Positions 5,156 through 9,062 of a stretch of 9,062 nt of DNA are shown in pieces. The stretch lies in contig CAMORL010000062.1 of assembly GCA_946623765.1 (NCBI GenBank), positions 1-9,062 of the forward strand. Reading direction: 5' to 3'. Within the stretch, counting starts at the first letter, position 1; each line of letters opens with the position of its first letter. This DNA is from an uncultured Clostridia bacterium. GTDB lineage: Bacteria; Bacillota_A; Clostridia; Christensenellales; CAG-138. The position numbers and the translations under genes are program-made. A model generated the notes under the pieces. That model saw only the letters and a program-made list of their open reading frames with translations. It ran no database searches and was not told where the DNA came from.

Positions 5156-6478
5156 TCATATGCCCGACGGTCCGGTTTTCGATTTTCGCGCCGACCGAAA
5201 GGTCACGATAAAATCGGTATAGAGCGCTCCGTCACTTTCGCAGCGGATCGTTCCGCCCATCGACTCTATCAGGTTTTTTGCAATCGCAAGTCCGAGTCCG
5301 TAGCTGCCCTCGACGTGCGCGCGTCCTTCATCCCCGCGGTAGAACCGGTTGAAGATGCTTTGCCGTTCCTCTTCCCCGATACCGACGCCGTTGCTCCGCA
5401 CCGTGACGATTACGTTCTTACGCTTCCTCAGCGCCGATATTTCCGCCGATTTCCCTTTCGGCGTATACTTTCCCGCATTGTCCAAAAGCGTGCAGATTGC
5501 CTGCTTGAAAGCATTCTCGTCCGCAAAAACCGCGAGGTCGTTTTCTACGCTGCAAAGCAGCGTCACGCCTTGCTCGTACAGCAGGGATTCATAGCGCAGC
5601 CCGCATTCGGTCACCGCGTCGGTCGCCGAAAACACGCGGTACATCCGCTGCCGCATCGCCTGATTTTCGATGCGCGCAGATTCCAGCATTCTCGTAATCA
5701 GCAGATTGATCCGTCTTGCCTCGTCACGGATCACGGCAAAGCGCCGGTCGTTTTCCTCCGGCTCTCCGCTCGTGCCGAGCTCCGCCGTGGACAGGATGAT
5801 CGCAAGCGGCGTTTTGATCTCGTGCGAGGCGTCGCCGACAAAGCGCTCCTGATTCTCCCACGCAAGCTCCGCCGGTCTTAACAGGTTGTCCGCCGAAACC
5901 CGCAGCAGCAGGTAGAACGCCGCTGCAAACCCGAGAATCATCCCGATCCCGGCAAGGCACAGATGCCGCAGCAGTCTGCTGTAGCCGCTGTAGTCCACGA
6001 TTGCAATGCTGATCGAAGGTCTGCTGCGGTCGACCATGAAGCACAGCTCCTCGCTTTCGATCCGGTCGATCCGCTTTTTGCTTTTCAGCATAGCGTCGAG
6101 CAGCGTGCGCCACGATGCGTTCTCGTCCCGATACCGCTGTTCGCCGCGGATCTGTACGATCTGATCCGACGTCTTTAAGGCGTCCGTCTCCGGATCGGGC
6201 GGATCCTGCAGGATCTGAAACAGGTAGGTCGGAAACCGCGTTCCGCCGACCGTCGTTTCCTGCGGACCGTCAAACCCGAGCTGCCGTGCGATCTCGATCA
6301 GGCGGCTTTCGTTCTCCGCGCCGCCCGTGAAGCCGATCAGCGACAGAAGCTCGTTCTCGATGCTGGTATCGACGAACCGCACGAACATCGTTCCGACGAT
6401 CAGAAAGCTCACCACGAGGATGCTGCACACCGCAAGAAACGAGTTTCGGATGAAGCGCCTGTGCTGTTTGCGGATCAT
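5156..6478 (-). CDS. Membrane sensor histidine kinase, no HAMP, atypical G1 box
   Basis: 440 residues, the sensor of a two-component system. Helix 1 (about 13-36) and helix 2 (about 172-193) enclose an extracellular domain of about 135 residues that I do not recognise. Only about 25 residues separate helix 2 from the H-box, so there is no room for a HAMP domain. The dimerisation/phosphoacceptor site is FVGDASHEIKTPLA (His219). The ATPase domain has an N-box LLDNAGKYTP (Asn334), a G1 region RSNGVGIG (362-368), an F-box IFNRFYRGDE and a G2 box GSYGLGLAIAK. In G1 the usual Asp of D-x-G-x-G, which contacts adenine, is Ser362 (codon AGC at 5393-5395); the rest of the pocket looks normal. The ATG overlaps the response regulator stop as ATGA, and GGGGAG (6484-6489) sits 5 bases upstream, so the pair is translationally coupled. 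The signal sensed is unknown. Confidence 0.93.
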   Translation of the reverse strand: MIRKQHRRFIRNSFLAVCSILVVSFLIVGTMFVRFVDTSIENELLSLIGFTGGAENESRLIEIARQLGFDGPQETTVGGTRFPTYLFQILQDPPDPETDALKTSDQIVQIRGEQRYRDENASWRTLLDAMLKSKKRIDRIESEELCFMVDRSRPSISIAIVDYSGYSRLLRHLCLAGIGMILGFAAAFYLLLRVSADNLLRPAELAWENQERFVGDASHEIKTPLAIILSTAELGTSGEPEENDRRFAVIRDEARRINLLITRMLESARIENQAMRQRMYRVFSATDAVTECGLRYESLLYEQGVTLLCSVENDLAVFADENAFKQAICTLLDNAGKYTPKGKSAEISALRKRKNVIVTVRSNGVGIGEEERQSIFNRFYRGDEGRAHVEGSYGLGLAIAKNLIESMGGTIRCESDGALYTDFIVTFRSARKSKTGPSGI

Positions 6479-7152
6479 GCGTTCTCCCCTGTCAGCTTAT
6501 AGCCGAACTTGCGCAGCGTTTCGATCTGCACGCGCGTACGCAAAAAGCGCAGCTTCTTGCGCAGAAACGAGATATAGACCTCGACGTTGTTGTCTTCCGC
6601 ATCGGAATTCACGCCCCACGCATGGTTCAGAAGATCGTCCTTTCCGACAATCACGTTGGCGTTTGTCATCAGGATGTGCATGATCGAGAATTCCTTCTTG
6701 CCGAGCCGGATCGACCGCTCCCCGCAGGAGAGCTCGCAGGTCGATTTGTTCAGCACGAGATCGCAGAACGAAAGCGTGTCCATCACGACCTCGCCGCGGC
6801 GTCTGGTCAATGCGCGCACGCACGCCAGAAGCTCCTGCATTTCGAACGGCTTGGTAAGATAGTAGTCTGCGCCGAGATCGAGCCCGTGTACGTAATCCTC
6901 CACGCTCGACTTTGCCGTCAGCATCAGGATCGGCGTTGCGTCGCCGTCCTTGCGAAGCTGCTGCACGATTGCAAAGCCGCTGAGCTTCGGCAGCATCACG
7001 TCGAGGATCAAAAGGTCGTAAGTGCCCTTTCTTGCGTAGGCAAGCCCGGTCTCGCCATCCAAACAGATATCGCTGTCGAAACGGTTCTGCTTCAGCATCT
7101 CGCGGAGCGTTTCCGCAAGCTTTGATTCATCTTCAACAATCAGTACCCGCAT
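6475..7152 (-). CDS. OmpR/PhoB-family response regulator
   Basis: 225 residues, the usual length. The receiver domain (1-about 118) has the acidic pair in IVEDE (Glu7, Asp8), the phosphoacceptor Asp51 in LLILDVMLP, Thr79 in LMLTA and Lys101 in YLTKPF, so it should be phosphorylated normally. The C-terminal winged helix (about 125-225) carries the typical EDNNVEVYISFLRKKL recognition helix and the wing ending TLRKFGYKL, so it is a DNA-binding transcription factor. The partner is the histidine kinase overlapping its stop by 4 bases. The start ATG at 7152 has AAAGGA (7160-7165) 7 bases upstream. Only 21 bases separate it from the ileS stop and no terminator lies between, so transcription from ileS probably continues into it. 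Its target genes are not visible; the lipase operon is one nearby candidate but nothing in the sequence proves it. Confidence 0.96.
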   Translation of the reverse strand: MRVLIVEDESKLAETLREMLKQNRFDSDICLDGETGLAYARKGTYDLLILDVMLPKLSGFAIVQQLRKDGDATPILMLTAKSSVEDYVHGLDLGADYYLTKPFEMQELLACVRALTRRRGEVVMDTLSFCDLVLNKSTCELSCGERSIRLGKKEFSIMHILMTNANVIVGKDDLLNHAWGVNSDAEDNNVEVYISFLRKKLRFLRTRVQIETLRKFGYKLTGENA

Positions 7153-7173
7153 AACCGTTTCCTTTCCGTTCTT

Positions 7174-9062
7174 TCAGATCCGCTCCACGGAAAGCGTGAT
7201 TGCGTTTCCGTTCAGATCCCAGTCCTTTGTATAACCGAACACGCCCTCTTCGATGTGCTCCGCAAGGGTGTCCGCCATAACGTTTTCGGCATACTTTAAG
7301 AGCACGCTTGCCGCTTCGCCGCCGTTTTTATAGCCGATCCGGATATGATCCGCAACCTCGAAGCCCGCTTCCTTGCGCATGGTCTGCAGCTTCGAAACCA
7401 GCTCGCGCATGAGACCCTCTTCTTTGAGCGCGGGCGTCAGGTTCGTGTCGAGCACGACGGTCACGCCGCTGCCCTGTTCACTCACGAGTCCTTCCTTCTG
7501 CTGTGTCGAAACCAGCACGTCGTCCTTCGAGAGCACGACCTCCGTGCCGTCGATCTCGAACGTGTAATCCCCGCCCGCGTGGTGCGCACGAACGATTGCA
7601 TCGCCGTTTTCCGCAAGATGCGCGGAAATCTTTCCGAGGAGTTTTCCGTAACGCGGTCCGAGGGTGCGAAGCTGCGGCTTCACCTTATAGCTCATCAGCG
7701 CGTCCGCGTTGTCGATGAATTCGATTTCCTTGACGTTCAGCTCTTCCGTGACGATCTCCGCCGCACGCTCGGACAGCGCGCTTCCCTGCACGTACATCTT
7801 CGAAAGCGGCTGACGCGTTTTCTGTCCGGCGCTGCTTCTTGCGCTTCTGCCGACCGTGACGATGTTCAGAATCTTTGCCATCTCATCTTCGAGTTCGGCG
7901 TCGACAAACGATTCGTCCGCCGCGGGGTAATCGTTAAGATGCACGGAGATCGGCGCGGTTTCGTCGACCGAGCGCACGATGTTCTGATAGATCGCTTCCG
8001 TCATGAACGGGCAGAACGGCGCGGTCAACAGCGTGACTGTTCTGAGAACGGTATAGAGCGTCATGTAGGCGGCTTCCTTGTCGTCCGTCATCTCCGCGCC
8101 CCAGTAACGGTCGCGGCAGCGGCGTACGTACCAGTTACTAAGCTCGTCCGCAAAGTCGATCAGCGCTCTGCCCGCCTCGGTGATGCGGAACGCTTCGAGG
8201 TTCGAATCGACCGTCTTGGTGAGCGTCTGCAGCCTTGAGAGAATCCACCGGTCCATGAGAGAAAGGTTCTCGCGCTTCAGGGTATGCTTCGTGGGATCGA
8301 ACCTGTCGATGTCGGCATACAGCACGTAGAACGCATAGGTGTTCCAGATCGTGGACATGAACTTGCGCTGATACTCGCTGACCGCGTCGCCCGAGAAGCG
8401 CGACGGGAGCCACGGCGCGCTCGCCGTGTAGAAATACCAGCGAACCGCGTCCGCGCCCTGCTTGTCGAGCACGTCCGCAGGCGCGATGACGTTTCCGATG
8501 TGCTTGGACATCTTCTTGCCGTCCTTGTCGCAGACAAGACCCAGCACGAGGCAGTTTTCGAACGGCGCCTTGTCGAAGAGACAGGTTGCGACCGCCATCA
8601 GCGTATAGAACCAGCCGCGCGTCTGATCGACTGCCTCGGAGATGAACGCGGCGGGATAGCGGCGCTCGAACTCCTCTTTGTTTTCAAAGGGATAGTGCCA
8701 CTGCGCAAACGGCATGGAACCGGAATCGAACCAGCAGTCGATCACGACCGGTTCGCGCTTCATGATCTTTCCGCATTCCGGACACACGACTTCGACCTGG
8801 TCGATGTAGGGCTTGTGCAGCTCGATGTTTTCGGGGCAGTTGCGGCTCATCGCCTTCAGCTCCGCACGGCTGCCGATGACGTGGACGTGACCGCATTCGC
8901 ACATCCAAACGGGCAGCGGCGTGCCCCAGTAACGCTCGCGGGAAATGCCCCAGTCGATGACGTTCTCGAGGAAGTTGCCCATTCTGCCCTCGCCGATCGT
9001 CTCCGGGATCCAGTTGACGGACTTGTTGAACGCGATCAGCTTGTCCTTGACCGCGGTCATCT
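7174..9062 (-). CDS. ileS: Isoleucyl-tRNA synthetase, eukaryote-like type, N-terminus cut
   Basis: Class I synthetase that charges tRNA-Ile. The visible 629 codons are the C-terminal part of a protein usually about 1,030 residues long; the frame is open at the right edge, so the Met codon at 9058-9060 is internal and the HIGH motif lies outside. Seen in order: ENVIDWGISRERYWGTPLPVW, then cysteine pairs MCECGH and CPECGK (likely zinc site), then DCWFDSGSMPFAQWHYPFEN, then GKKMSKHIGN, the KMSKS loop with His in the last place (8500-8514). The anticodon-binding domain and an acidic C-terminal region follow. The sequence matches the eukaryote-like IleRS class found in many Clostridia and lacks the C-terminal Cys zinc finger of the other bacterial class. 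Family knowledge says this class is naturally tolerant of mupirocin. It is likely the first visible gene of a unit with the two-component pair. Confidence 0.96.
   Translation of the reverse strand, partial: MTAVKDKLIAFNKSVNWIPETIGEGRMGNFLENVIDWGISRERYWGTPLPVWMCECGHVHVIGSRAELKAMSRNCPENIELHKPYIDQVEVVCPECGKIMKREPVVIDCWFDSGSMPFAQWHYPFENKEEFERRYPAAFISEAVDQTRGWFYTLMAVATCLFDKAPFENCLVLGLVCDKDGKKMSKHIGNVIAPADVLDKQGADAVRWYFYTASAPWLPSRFSGDAVSEYQRKFMSTIWNTYAFYVLYADIDRFDPTKHTLKRENLSLMDRWILSRLQTLTKTVDSNLEAFRITEAGRALIDFADELSNWYVRRCRDRYWGAEMTDDKEAAYMTLYTVLRTVTLLTAPFCPFMTEAIYQNIVRSVDETAPISVHLNDYPAADESFVDAELEDEMAKILNIVTVGRSARSSAGQKTRQPLSKMYVQGSALSERAAEIVTEELNVKEIEFIDNADALMSYKVKPQLRTLGPRYGKLLGKISAHLAENGDAIVRAHHAGGDYTFEIDGTEVVLSKDDVLVSTQQKEGLVSEQGSGVTVVLDTNLTPALKEEGLMRELVSKLQTMRKEAGFEVADHIRIGYKNGGEAASVLLKYAENVMADTLAEHIEEGVFGYTKDWDLNGNAITLSVERI

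Noticed and set aside
7345..8238. A 297-codon open frame on the plus strand opposite ileS
   Set aside because: Antisense shadow of ileS, Arg/His-rich, without a start signal or recognisable motif.

Overview
The window looks like chromosomal DNA from an anaerobic, fairly GC-rich member of the Firmicutes, most likely the class Clostridia. The evidence is a T-box riboswitch upstream of thrS, near-consensus sigma-A promoters (TTGACA/TATAAT), strong AGGAGG-type ribosome binding sites, a eukaryote-like (type 2) isoleucyl-tRNA synthetase, and a secreted lipase-like protein of a kind common in gut Clostridia. Genus cannot be told from the sequence. No tRNA, rRNA, CRISPR array, insertion sequence or phage gene was seen. 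Every gene in the window is intact except the two cut by the window edges.

Layout. (1) Positions 1-1649, minus strand: threonyl-tRNA synthetase, lacking only its C-terminal anticodon-binding part, which lies beyond the left edge. (2) Positions 1650-1906: its leader, with a consensus promoter, a T-box with a readable Stem I, a probable ACC (Thr) specifier, a canonical antiterminator and a competing terminator. (3) Positions 1907-1969: a short divergent control region with a small palindrome and a second strong promoter facing right. (4) Positions 1976-5104, plus strand: a two-gene operon encoding an 81-residue cysteine-rich protein (TIGR04076-like) and a 901-residue exported/membrane protein. 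(5) Positions 5121-5152: a hairpin that can terminate transcription from both sides. (6) Positions 5156-9062, minus strand: ileS (N-terminal part beyond the right edge), an OmpR-type response regulator and a sensor histidine kinase, packed tightly enough to form one transcription unit.

The most interesting object is the 901-residue protein. Its exported N-terminal half reads as a class-3-lipase-like alpha/beta hydrolase with a plausible Ser-Asp-His triad. It is joined through one membrane helix to an eight-helix C-terminal region that resembles YhhN/TMEM86 (lysoplasmalogenase), and then to an acidic Pro-Glu repeat tail. If both halves are active, the protein could deacylate an ether phospholipid and then process the lyso-product, a two-step lipid remodelling or salvage enzyme. 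That is inference from motifs read by eye. A second point of interest is the two-component system 21 bases behind ileS, whose kinase lacks a HAMP domain and has Ser in place of the usual Asp of the ATP-binding G1 box.
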